Part shown: in pieces, positions 1 to 8,320 of the stretch
How positions within the stretch are numbered: position 1 is the first letter of the stretch
Layout of the letters: each line of letters opens with the position of its first letter
Assembly: GCF_001717955.1 (NCBI RefSeq)
Contig: NZ_CP014168.1
Coordinates: forward strand, 124,001 to 188,000
DNA: 64,000 bases
Direction: 5' to 3'
DNA from: Sphingomonas panacis
Lineage (GTDB): Bacteria; Pseudomonadota; Alphaproteobacteria; Sphingomonadales; Sphingomonadaceae
Notes under the pieces: generated by a model
The model's database searches: none
What the model was told of the DNA's origin: nothing
What the model saw: the letters and a program-made list of their open reading frames with translations, nothing else
Translations under genes and position numbers: made by a program

Positions 1-502
1 CACCACCACCTTCAATGCGGGCGTGGTGAAGTATCGCGGCGAAACCTATGCGATCGATTATCGCTTCGCGCCGGGCGATCTGTTCGCGGGCGGGCGCGAT
101 CTCGGCCGGCTCCAGCTCAACGCGTCGGCAACGCACAACGAACTGCTCACCCAGTCGGTGACCGGCGAGACGTTCGACCGTACCGACGACACGATCACCG
201 AGCCGAGCTGGGTCGGGCGGTTCAACGCCACCTACGTGAAGGGTCCGGTGCGCCTGTCGTACCAGATGTTCTACCTGCCCGGCGCGCGGCGCACGTACAC
301 CTCGACGATCGAGAACGACCCCAATCCCGAGGTCGCCAGCAACATGACCCACAGCCTGTCCGCACAGATCGACGCGGGTCGGCTCACCTACCGGCTCGGC
401 GTGGAAAACCTCACCGACGAGCAGCCGTCCTATCCGAGCATCGCTTATGGCGACATTCTCGGCCGGCGTTTCTTTGCCGGCGTCAACGTGCGGTTGCCCT
501 GA
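1..502 (+). CDS. TonB-dependent receptor, C-terminal part (5' end outside window)
   Basis: The reading frame is open from the first bases and ends in TGA at 500-502, so only about the last 166 residues are present. They show the alternating beta-strand pattern of an outer-membrane receptor barrel. Near the end comes the typical 'GVENLTDEQPSYPS' strand-turn and then a final strand (RRFFAGVNVRLP). TonB receptors import scarce substrates using TonB energy. The next gene starts 110 bp downstream on the same strand, so the receptor probably serves the aminotransferase/peptidase genes that follow. The substrate cannot be told from this fragment. Confidence 0.85.
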   Translation, partial: TTTFNAGVVKYRGETYAIDYRFAPGDLFAGGRDLGRLQLNASATHNELLTQSVTGETFDRTDDTITEPSWVGRFNATYVKGPVRLSYQMFYLPGARRTYTSTIENDPNPEVASNMTHSLSAQIDAGRLTYRLGVENLTDEQPSYPSIAYGDILGRRFFAGVNVRLP

Positions 503-612
503 CGGCGGCGGTTCGGCCCCCTTTCACCACATCGGGCACCGGCCACGCGAGGGCGTGGGCCGCGCCGGTGTCTCGACGGCGCGCGCCCGGTGGGCGTGAG
601 GAGTAGGAAGCA

Positions 613-1794
613 ATGGCTCATCACGGCGAGACTTCGCCGCCACGATCCTACGCGCAGTGGATTCGCCGGACGCTCCGCCGTGTGCGGGCCGAACGCACGC
701 TGCTGGTCAGCCTGTTCGAAAGCTCCGTGCCCGAACCGCGCGAGATGCTGCGCGCGCTGGTGGCGGAAGGCTTCGGGCAGACGATCACCTCGCGGTACGC
801 CAGTGCGTTCGCGGGCGGCAACCCGTTCGTGGTCGAACAATTGATGAATCGCTACCGCGTCGATGCCGATCGGTTGCTCTGCACGACCGGCGCGACCGGC
901 GCGCTGTCGTTGATCTACCGCGCGCTGCTCAAGCCCGGTGATCGCGTCCTGATCGAAACGCCCGCGTTCGACCTGTTCGATACGATCGCGCGCTCCTACG
1001 GCCATGAGGTCGATCATTTCAGACGCAGCGGCGCACGCTTCACGATCGATCCCGAAGAGGTCGCCGCGCGGATCGGGCCGGATACCAAGCTGATCGTGCT
1101 GTCGGACCTTCATAACCCGTCAGGGATGCGAACCGACCCAACCGTGATCGCCGAGATCGGCCGGATCGCCGCGGCGCGCGGCGTCACCGTGGTGGTCGAC
1201 GAAGTGTACCGCGATTATGCCGACGACGCGGCGGAGGCGACGCCTTCGGTCCATCTTTCGCCCAGCATCGTCACGATCAGCAGCCTGACCAAGATTTATG
1301 GCCTCAGCACCCTGCGCTGCGGCTGGATCGTCGCCGCGCCCGAGGTGATGCGGACGATCCGCGCGCTCAACGACGAGGTCGAGTTCGGCGTCTCCAATCT
1401 CGCGCATGCGGTGGCGGCGATGGTGCTGGAACGGCGCAACCGTTTCGACGCCTATTCCGCCGGCATCGTGCGGCGGGGCCGGCCCGTGATCGAGGCGTAT
1501 CACGCGCATTGGCGCGCGAACGGCCTGGTCGATGGCGAGCTTCCCGATTTCGGCTGCATCGCCTTTCCCCGCCTTATCGGCATCGACGATACCGATGCCT
1601 TTTCGGACTGGATCGCGGCGCGCGGCGCGGTCGTGGTGGCGCCCGGCAGCTATTTCGGCGCGCCCGGCCATGTGCGGATCGGTTTCGGGCTCGAACCAAC
1701 CGCGCTCGAATACGGCCTTCAGGCGCTGACCGACGGGATGAAGACCTATCGCGACCGTTCGGCGAGGCCGGCACCGGTCGCGGTACATGATTGA
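613..1794 (+). CDS. PLP-dependent aminotransferase, class I/II
   Basis: A 393-residue fold-type I PLP enzyme, the usual family length. Visible landmarks are the cofactor phosphate loop TTGATGA (about 91-97), the HNPSG Asn (168), the Asp of VVVDEVY (196), the Schiff-base Lys of SSLTKIYG (227) and the substrate-carboxylate Arg region VRIGFG near 355. A GGAGTAGGAAG ribosome site precedes the ATG. It probably transaminates an amino acid released by the neighbouring peptidases, but specificity cannot be read from the sequence. The S10 peptidase starts 30 bp later, so they are likely co-transcribed. Confidence 0.88.
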   Translation: MAHHGETSPPRSYAQWIRRTLRRVRAERTLLVSLFESSVPEPREMLRALVAEGFGQTITSRYASAFAGGNPFVVEQLMNRYRVDADRLLCTTGATGALSLIYRALLKPGDRVLIETPAFDLFDTIARSYGHEVDHFRRSGARFTIDPEEVAARIGPDTKLIVLSDLHNPSGMRTDPTVIAEIGRIAAARGVTVVVDEVYRDYADDAAEATPSVHLSPSIVTISSLTKIYGLSTLRCGWIVAAPEVMRTIRALNDEVEFGVSNLAHAVAAMVLERRNRFDAYSAGIVRRGRPVIEAYHAHWRANGLVDGELPDFGCIAFPRLIGIDDTDAFSDWIAARGAVVVAPGSYFGAPGHVRIGFGLEPTALEYGLQALTDGMKTYRDRSARPAPVAVHD

Positions 1795-1824
1795 TGTTTC
1801 GAGCGAACGGCAGATGCTAGGGCG

Positions 1825-3303
1825 ATGACGAAAGGGGCTGGGATGGCGTCGAAGACAATCGCAGGCTGGCTGCTGCTGGCGAGCGCGGTGGCATGCGCAC
1901 CCGCGACCGCGCAAACCGTCCTCGCGCGCAGCGAGCGCACCGTCACCATCGCTCGCCAGCCAGTGCGGATCGCCACCGAGATCGGCACGGTGCCCGTCGC
2001 CAGCGCGGCCGGGCATGACGACGCCACCGCCGGCTATATCTCCCACGTGCGCGCGGGCGGCGCGACCGAGCGGCCGGTGCTGGTCGCCTTCAACGGCGGC
2101 CCCGGCGCGTCCTCGACCTATCTGCAACTGGGTGCGCTCGGGCTCGATCATGTCGCCGTGCCGCAGGTGCCCGGTGCCCCCCTTCCGCCCGCGCCGACGC
2201 GCGCACCGAACGACGACAGCCTGCTCGACACCACCGACCTGCTGTTCGTCGATCCGCCCGGCACCGGCTTCTCGTCGCTGCCGGCGGGTGCCGATCCCGG
2301 TTCCTACCATTCGGTCCACGGCGACGCGCTCGCCGCCGCCCAGGCCGTCCGCGCGTGGCTGGTCGCGCACGGGCGCACGCACGCGCCGGTCTACATCCTC
2401 GGCGAAAGCTACGGCACGATCCGCGCGGCGGCGATGGTCGATGCCCTGCGCGAAATCGATCCTGCGATGCACGCAGCGGGGGTGTTGCTGCTCGGCCAAG
2501 CGCTCAACATGATCGAGACCGCACAGCGGCCCGACAATATCGTCAGTTACGTCGTCTCGCTGCCGACGCTGGCGGCGATCGCCTGCTACCACGGCAAGCT
2601 CGCCAAACCGTGCGACCCCGCGCATGCCGCCGATGCCGCGCAAGCGTTCGCGGGCACCGCCTACCTCCACGCGCTGTACGAGGGGCGGAACATCGCCCCA
2701 GCCGAAAAGCAGCGGGTGGCGGCGCAGCTCGCGGCGCTGAGCGGAATCCCCGCCGCCTATTACCGCGCGCACGATCTGCGTATCTCGAAGGAGCGGTTCC
2801 GCGTCGAACTGCTGCGCGCCGAGGGCAAGGTGATCGGCCGCTATGATGCGCGCTACACCGCGCCGCGCGCGCCCGACGCCGGTCCGGTCGTCGGCTCTGA
2901 TGCGTTCTCGGCCGTAAGCCGCCAATACGAACAGGCGATGCCGGCCTATCTGCGCGCACTGGGTATCGCGGACCCGTCCGGCTACGCGGTGCTGGCGCCG
3001 CCCAAGGGCAGTTGGAACTATGGCGGCGACACCTCGCCCTTCACCGACTGGCCGTTTCTCGACCCGATCGAAAAAGCCGCCGCCGCGGACCCGCATTTCC
3101 GGCTGTTCGTGTCGAGTGGTCTCTACGATCTCACCACCACGATCGGCGCGGCCGACTATCTGATCGCGCAATCGAACCTGCCGGCGGCGCAGTACACAGT
3201 CGAGCGCTTCCCCGCCGGCCATGTCAGCTATTCGGACGAAGCGAGCCGGCACCGGCTGATCGCCGACATCCGCACGTTCATCGCCGCCGGGACGTCGCGT
3301 TGA
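1825..3303 (+). CDS. S10 family serine carboxypeptidase, secreted
   Basis: A 492-residue protein with an N-terminal signal peptide (hydrophobic stretch about 11-25, then ATAQ). The oxyanion motif FNGGPGASS lies at 89-97. The nucleophile Ser195 is in GESYGT, the Asp is in GLYDLTT (435) and the His is in PAGHVSY (466), so the S10 triad is complete. S10 enzymes remove C-terminal residues from peptides, here presumably in the periplasm. An alternative ATG at 1843 has the better ribosome site (AAAGGGG) and a cleaner signal peptide. The stop codon overlaps the start of the permease gene, indicating translational coupling. Confidence 0.88.
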   Translation: MTKGAGMASKTIAGWLLLASAVACAPATAQTVLARSERTVTIARQPVRIATEIGTVPVASAAGHDDATAGYISHVRAGGATERPVLVAFNGGPGASSTYLQLGALGLDHVAVPQVPGAPLPPAPTRAPNDDSLLDTTDLLFVDPPGTGFSSLPAGADPGSYHSVHGDALAAAQAVRAWLVAHGRTHAPVYILGESYGTIRAAAMVDALREIDPAMHAAGVLLLGQALNMIETAQRPDNIVSYVVSLPTLAAIACYHGKLAKPCDPAHAADAAQAFAGTAYLHALYEGRNIAPAEKQRVAAQLAALSGIPAAYYRAHDLRISKERFRVELLRAEGKVIGRYDARYTAPRAPDAGPVVGSDAFSAVSRQYEQAMPAYLRALGIADPSGYAVLAPPKGSWNYGGDTSPFTDWPFLDPIEKAAAADPHFRLFVSSGLYDLTTTIGAADYLIAQSNLPAAQYTVERFPAGHVSYSDEASRHRLIADIRTFIAAGTSR

Positions 3304-4589
3304 GCGCGGAGACCGGTCTCGTCAAAGGGATCGATCTCGGCGGCGTGATCGCGCTCGGGCTCGGCACCGCGGTCGGCGTGTCGATCTTCTCGGCGATCGC
3401 CCCCGCGACCGCGCTCGCCGGGCCGGGTATGCTGATCTCGGTGCTGATCGCGGCGCTGCCGATGTATCTGATCGCGATCAGCTACGCGTTCCTCGGCTCG
3501 GCGGTGCCGGTCTCGGGCGCATCCTATGTCTGGCCGGCGCGGTTCCTGCACCCGGCCTGGGGCTTCGTCGTCGCCTGGCTGCGGATCGTGGCCAACATGG
3601 GCGCGATCGTCGTGCTCGCGCTGGTGATGGTGCGCTATCTGTCAATGGTGCTGCCGCTGCCGCTCAAGCCGACGATGTTCGCGGTGATGCTGCTCGCCTT
3701 GCTCGCCAATCTGTTCGGCATCCGCACCGCGACACGCGTGCAGAAAGTGCTGATGGTGGCGATGCTCGCCGTGTTCGCGCTGTTCGTTGCATGGGGTGGC
3801 GCGACCACGGTCGACACCGCACGGCTGTCGCCGCTGCTGCCGAACGGCTGGGCGGGCGTGGTCGCCGCCGCGCCACTGCTGCTCGGGCTGTTCTTCGGCA
3901 TCGAGGCCGCGACCGAGGCCGGGGCCGAGGTCAGCGACAGTGCACGGACGATCCCGCGCGGTATCGCGCTGTCGATCGGTTCGGCGACCTTGCTGTATCT
4001 CGCGGTCGGCTTCGTCGCGCTCGGCGTGCTGGGCAGCGATGCGCTCGGCAGCAGCCAGGCGCCGATCCTCGATGCCGCCAAGCGGTTCATGGGGCCGGTG
4101 GCGACGCCGCTCGTCGTGCTGGCGGCGGTGCTGTCGATCGGCAAGTCGCTCAACGCCCTGTTCGCGATGTTCAGCCGCAGCCTGTACGCGATGGGCGTGG
4201 CCGGCGCGCTTCCACATGCCTTCGGCCAGATCCATCCGCGCTGGCAGACGCCGCACGTCGCGCTGATCGCGGTGTTCGCGCTCGGCTGCGTCGGGCTGTT
4301 GCTGCCGATGGAACTGACCTTCCTGTTCCTCGCGGTCAACGTCCCCAATCTGCTCAAATATGCCAGCGTCTGCCTGGCGGCCGCGCAAGTGACGCGCCGC
4401 CATCCCGAGATTTACGCGGTGGCCGGGTTCAAGCTGCCGAAACGGCGGTTGCTGGCGTGCAGCTACGGCGGCGTCGCCTGTTCGCTCGCGCTGGTGGTCA
4501 TCGGCATCGGGACGAACTGGCGGCCCTATGCGCTGCTGGTCGGCTGGCTGGTGGTGGGCCTGCTATATTACGCGGTGCGGCGCCGATAA
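3300..4589 (+). CDS. APC superfamily amino acid permease
   Basis: An inner-membrane amino acid/polyamine/organocation transporter of 429 residues with about 12 hydrophobic segments. The N-terminal GLGTAVGVSIFSAIAP is the glycine-rich broken first helix typical of the family, and GIEAATEAGAEV matches the sixth helix region. I chose the TTG at 3300 because it overlaps the upstream TGA in a TTGA junction. An upstream frame extension reads through the peptidase gene and is not protein-like. It probably takes up the amino acid released by the S10 enzyme. It converges on the amidohydrolase gene with only 8 bp between them. Confidence 0.85.
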   Translation: MSAETGLVKGIDLGGVIALGLGTAVGVSIFSAIAPATALAGPGMLISVLIAALPMYLIAISYAFLGSAVPVSGASYVWPARFLHPAWGFVVAWLRIVANMGAIVVLALVMVRYLSMVLPLPLKPTMFAVMLLALLANLFGIRTATRVQKVLMVAMLAVFALFVAWGGATTVDTARLSPLLPNGWAGVVAAAPLLLGLFFGIEAATEAGAEVSDSARTIPRGIALSIGSATLLYLAVGFVALGVLGSDALGSSQAPILDAAKRFMGPVATPLVVLAAVLSIGKSLNALFAMFSRSLYAMGVAGALPHAFGQIHPRWQTPHVALIAVFALGCVGLLLPMELTFLFLAVNVPNLLKYASVCLAAAQVTRRHPEIYAVAGFKLPKRRLLACSYGGVACSLALVVIGIGTNWRPYALLVGWLVVGLLYYAVRRR

Positions 4590-4597
4590 CCGTCGGA

Positions 4598-6670
4598 TCA
4601 GAAAAATTCGTCGGCCGGATCATGCGCCGGGACGGCCGACACGCCCGCCTTCCCCGCCGCCGGCATCGCGATCTTCGGCGCCGGCGCGAACGGCGTCACG
4701 CCGAACGCCGGCCAGATTTCGGACGGGAAATAGATCGTCCCGTCCTTCACCACCATGCCGATGCGGTGGATTTCGCGCAGGTCTTTCACCGGATCGCCCG
4801 GCAGCAGGATGAAATCGGCGAGCTTGCCGCGTGCGATCGTGCCCAGTTCCTGATCGCGGCCGAAATATTGCTCGGGCGCGAGCGTGCCGAGCCGCAGCAC
4901 CTCGGGCACCGATATCCCCGCTTCGGCATAGATTTCCAGCTCGCGGTGGACCGACAGCCCGGTGCCGTCGTCGGTGCCGGGCAGCAGCCGGATGCCGCGA
5001 TCGTGCATCAGCTTGAGCAGTTCCTTCACCTTGGCGAAGGCGCCGCGATACGCGGCATCGTCGGCAGCGCTGGTGATCGGCGCGATCGCCTGACGGCGGC
5101 GGCGCTGGAGGCCGATCGGCAGATGATCGATATACTCCGCCACCGCCGGGCTGGGCGTGCCATCGCGGCTCAGCATCAGCAGTTCGAGCGTTACCGCAGT
5201 CGGATCGTGCGCGATGTGGCGTGCGGCCATCCGGTCGAGCGTCGCCTGGACGCGGGGTGCGGCGAGATCGAGTCCGGCGGTGCGTCGCATCGCGGTGAGG
5301 CGCAGCGGCGTGCGCGTATCCTCCTCGGGCTTGAGCACCCAGCCGAGCATCACCTGGTTGATGTGAGTCACCTCGTCATAGCCGGCGTCGATCATCGCAT
5401 CGGCATTGGTGAAGGCGGGGACGTGCCCGGTCACGGTCATGCCGAGCCGATGCGCCTCGCGGGCGATCGCGGGCACCCAGGCGGGGTTCATGCTGTTGTA
5501 GATCTTGATCTGCCAATATCCGCGCGCGGCATACCAACGCACCGCCTCCAGCGCCGCCGCCTCGCTATCCACCACCGTGCCGAGCCGCGCCGAATAGGGG
5601 CTTCGCCCTTCGAGGAACCCGTTGCGGACGATTCGCGGCCCGGCGATCGTCCCCGCCTCGATCTGCGCCTGCGCGCCGAGCAGAAACGCATTGTCGTTGC
5701 CCATGTCGCGCACCGACGTGACCCCCGAGGCGATGTAGAGCAGCGCCGATTCGAGGCTGAGATGCGCGTGCATGTCGTGCAGGCCCGGCATCAGCGTGCC
5801 GCCCTTGCCGTCGATCTTCGCCTCGCCGGGGGTGGGCGGGCTGTCGAGCGGCTCGACGCTGGAGATGCGGTTTCGGAAGAACACCACCGATACCGGATCG
5901 GAGAGCCTGCCGCTTGCCGGATCGAACACATGCACGTTGCGGATACGAACCGGACCATCGACATGATGCGCGAAGCGCTTCTGGAGATCGACGTAGCGCG
6001 CGCTGGTCAGCCGCGTTGCGATCTCGGTAAGTGCCGGCGTCTCCGCTTCATGGCCCGCGCGCACCGTGGCCCCGTCCGAGCTGACGACCGCGAACAGCGC
6101 GTCGTTCGCGTCAAGCAGGATCAGCGCCGGCGAGAGATCGATGCCGCTCAGGAAATAGGCGCGATAGGTCGCCTTGCCGACGGCCACGCTGCCTTGCGGA
6201 TCGAGGTGGATCGCGCCGCCAGGCAGCGCGAGAACGGTGTGGTCGGCGCGCTTCAGCAGCGCCCGCGCATAGAGGCCGAGCGCCCACGGGCTTGCGTTCT
6301 GGCCGATATAGACCTTTGGGCCATCGAGCGTGGCGCGTTTCTCACCCGTCGAATCCCGCCATGTCGCGATGCCTCTGGCCGCGTCATAGGCCTCGTGCGC
6401 CGCGCCGCCGAAGGTCGCGGTGCCGTCGATCGTCCAATGCGTCGGCAGGCCATCCGCGCCGATGTCGATCGCCTCGTCGAGGGTCGGGCCGCGTCCGTTG
6501 TTCTTGACGTCGTAATGGATCGCGACGTGGCCCCCGGTCTGGGTCACGTCGAGCGCGCCGACCGTCTCGCCGTTGGCGATGACGACCAGCCTGTCGGCGG
6601 CGGGCGCGGCGCCGATGCAGGCGAAACAGGCGGAAGCGGCGAGTGCTGTACGCAACGGCAGTCTGATCAT
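4598..6670 (-). CDS. Periplasmic metal-dependent amidohydrolase
   Basis: A 690-residue member of the amidohydrolase superfamily with a signal peptide (residues 1-25). The first 240 residues form a beta-rich domain I do not recognise. The TIM-barrel metal ligands are all visible: HxH 301/303, the probable carbamylated Lys389 (WQIKIYN), His416 (VTGHVP), His436 (EVTHINQ) and an Asp in PGTDDGTG. Such enzymes often cleave Xaa-Pro or other dipeptides or cyclic amides. Its position beside peptidase, permease and cyclodeaminase genes supports a peptide substrate. Its start overlaps the stop of the ornithine-cyclodeaminase homologue by 4 bp. Confidence 0.85.
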   Translation of the reverse strand: MIRLPLRTALAASACFACIGAAPAADRLVVIANGETVGALDVTQTGGHVAIHYDVKNNGRGPTLDEAIDIGADGLPTHWTIDGTATFGGAAHEAYDAARGIATWRDSTGEKRATLDGPKVYIGQNASPWALGLYARALLKRADHTVLALPGGAIHLDPQGSVAVGKATYRAYFLSGIDLSPALILLDANDALFAVVSSDGATVRAGHEAETPALTEIATRLTSARYVDLQKRFAHHVDGPVRIRNVHVFDPASGRLSDPVSVVFFRNRISSVEPLDSPPTPGEAKIDGKGGTLMPGLHDMHAHLSLESALLYIASGVTSVRDMGNDNAFLLGAQAQIEAGTIAGPRIVRNGFLEGRSPYSARLGTVVDSEAAALEAVRWYAARGYWQIKIYNSMNPAWVPAIAREAHRLGMTVTGHVPAFTNADAMIDAGYDEVTHINQVMLGWVLKPEEDTRTPLRLTAMRRTAGLDLAAPRVQATLDRMAARHIAHDPTAVTLELLMLSRDGTPSPAVAEYIDHLPIGLQRRRRQAIAPITSAADDAAYRGAFAKVKELLKLMHDRGIRLLPGTDDGTGLSVHRELEIYAEAGISVPEVLRLGTLAPEQYFGRDQELGTIARGKLADFILLPGDPVKDLREIHRIGMVVKDGTIYFPSEIWPAFGVTPFAPAPKIAMPAAGKAGVSAVPAHDPADEFF

Positions 6671-7629
6671 CGCGTCAGCGAACTCCGGTAGAGAAAGGCG
6701 GCGGCAGCCAGATCCTGCACGGCATGGCCGAGCGATTTGTAGGCAGTAACCTCGTCGGGGGAGGTGCGGCCGGGAATGCGGCCGAGCACGACCTCGCCGA
6801 TTTCGCCGGCGAGATGCGCGTCCTCGATCGCGCCGCTGTCGCGCGCGATCAGGAATTCCGCGGCAGCTTCCAGCGCGGAGGCGCGGCTGTCGGCGATATA
6901 GCGGCTTCGCGCGACCAGCGCGGTATCGACCTCGACCGGCCCGGCGAAGCTCGATCCGACGATGTTGATGTGCGTTCCCGGTTTCACCCAGTCGCCGAGC
7001 AACACCGGCTGCACCGCCCCGGTCAGCGTGCAGATCACGTCGGCCTCGCGCGCGGCGGCTTCGACCTCGGTCGCGACCTCGACCGGCAACGTGGCGTTAA
7101 ACTCCCGCGCGAGGTGCTCCGCCTTGCCGGTGTCGCGTCCCCAGATCAGCACGCGCTCGAACGCGCGCACCAGCGGCAGCGCCAGCAGGTGCGTTCGCGC
7201 TTGTCCGCCGGTGCCGAGGATGAGCAGGGTTTTCGCGTCGGGGCGCGCCATCGCGTCGGTTGCAACCGCGCTGGCGGCGGCGGTGCGGATCAGCGTGATC
7301 TCCTCGGCATCGGCGATGCAGACCGGCCGCCCCTGTTCGGGTTCGAACATCACCACCACGCCGCGATGGCGCCGGCGGCCCGGCGAGGCCGGATCGGCGA
7401 AAACGCTGATCATCTTGGCACCGAACATGTCATCATCGCCGAGCGCGCCGGGCATTTGCGCGAAGGTGCGGCCCGGCCCCATGCCGATCATCGTGCGCAG
7501 CAACTGGCGCGTCGTCCCCGCCGACAGCGCGGCCATCGCCTCGCGCACGACGCGGATGCAATTCGGGTAGTCGAGCTTCGCCCGCACCGCATCGGCATCG
7601 AAAATCACCAGATCGTCCGCGCGCATCAT
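6667..7629 (-). CDS. Ornithine cyclodeaminase / mu-crystallin family protein
   Basis: A 320-residue protein with the Rossmann dinucleotide motif LGTGGQARTH and the family core IGMGPGRTF...LGDDDMFGAKMIS. Members include ornithine cyclodeaminase, alanine dehydrogenase and ketimine reductases, so the exact reaction is open. It overlaps the downstream amidohydrolase gene by 4 bp (ATGA type), so the two are translated together. It is transcribed divergently from an Lrp-type regulator 115 bp away, the usual arrangement for local amino-acid-responsive control. Confidence 0.87.
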   Translation of the reverse strand: MMRADDLVIFDADAVRAKLDYPNCIRVVREAMAALSAGTTRQLLRTMIGMGPGRTFAQMPGALGDDDMFGAKMISVFADPASPGRRRHRGVVVMFEPEQGRPVCIADAEEITLIRTAAASAVATDAMARPDAKTLLILGTGGQARTHLLALPLVRAFERVLIWGRDTGKAEHLAREFNATLPVEVATEVEAAAREADVICTLTGAVQPVLLGDWVKPGTHINIVGSSFAGPVEVDTALVARSRYIADSRASALEAAAEFLIARDSGAIEDAHLAGEIGEVVLGRIPGRTSPDEVTAYKSLGHAVQDLAAAAFLYRSSLTR

Positions 7630-7640
7630 GATCCCTTCCT

Positions 7641-7653
7641 GTAAGTATCTTAC
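7641..7653. promoter_or_regulatory. 13-bp palindrome in the cyclodeaminase/Lrp divergent promoter
   Basis: GTAAG-TAT-CTTAC is a perfect 5-3-5 inverted repeat 11 bp upstream of the cyclodeaminase start codon, in the intergenic region shared with the Lrp gene. Lrp/AsnC proteins bind short AT-containing dyads, so it may be the operator. This is inferred from position alone. Confidence 0.35.
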
Positions 7654-7744
7654 CGAGGCCGGCGCGTAGCGCTTGCCGATCGTCGCCCGGAAACCTAGTT
7701 TTGCGCATCATACATATCGTGCTGGGCACAAAGGGAACATAAAC

Positions 7745-8218
7745 ATGCCCATCGAGCTCGACCGCCTCGACTACAAGATTCTCGATCGGCTCCAGATAGA
7801 CGCTGCCGAATCCTCAAGCGAGATCGCCGACCGCGTCGGCCTGTCGCAGTCGCCCTGCTGGCGGCGTATCCAGCGCCTGAAGGAAGAGGGGTTCATCAGC
7901 GGTCAGGTCGCGATCCTCAATCGCGAGATGTTCGGCGACAGCATGTTCATCTTCGCCCAGCTCAAGATGGGCCGTCTCACCGACGACGAGCGCGACCGCT
8001 TCGTCCAGGCGATCGAGGACATTCCCGAGATCACCGAGGCCTATACGCTGTTCGGCGAGATGGACGTGATGATCAAGGTGCTCGCGCCGAGCATGGCCTG
8101 GTATCAGAATTTCACCTTCCGCACGCTGTTGCGCCTGCCGGGCGTGGAGGACATTCGCTCGACCGCCACCTTGTCCGAGATGAAGAACACGCACCGTTTG
8201 CCGCTGCCACGGGGGTAG
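7745..8218 (+). CDS. Lrp/AsnC family transcriptional regulator
   Basis: A 157-residue one-gene regulator. The N-terminal winged helix (about 6-60: LDYKILDRLQ...SSSEIADRVGLSQSPCWRRIQRL) is classical Lrp, followed by an effector-binding RAM domain (about 70-150). I chose the ATG at 7745 because AAGGGAAC lies just upstream and MPIELDRLDYKIL is the family's usual beginning; the longer in-frame extension is not family-like. It is divergent from the cyclodeaminase/amidohydrolase operon, which it probably controls in response to an amino acid. Confidence 0.9.
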   Translation: MPIELDRLDYKILDRLQIDAAESSSEIADRVGLSQSPCWRRIQRLKEEGFISGQVAILNREMFGDSMFIFAQLKMGRLTDDERDRFVQAIEDIPEITEAYTLFGEMDVMIKVLAPSMAWYQNFTFRTLLRLPGVEDIRSTATLSEMKNTHRLPLPRG

Positions 8219-8320
8219 GTCGCCCAAGCCTGCATAGATCATGCGCGGCCGCGCGGGATTCGCCGATTTTCTTGCCGGGCACCCGCGCTACGATCGCCGA
8301 GAGATCGGAAAGGAAGCGGC

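Noticed and set aside
1120..6691. Very long open frames opposite or across the aminotransferase, peptidase, permease and amidohydrolase genes (e.g. 710 codons on - at 1120-3252 and 966 codons on + at 3791-6691)
   Set aside because: High GC third positions leave stop-free shadows. Their translations are Arg/Gly/Ala/His-rich without motifs, whereas the genes on the other strand or frame have full catalytic motifs.
8242..8253. GCGCGGCCGCGC palindrome between Lrp and M61 genes as a terminator
   Set aside because: A simple GC alternation expected at this base composition, with no T tract and no loop.
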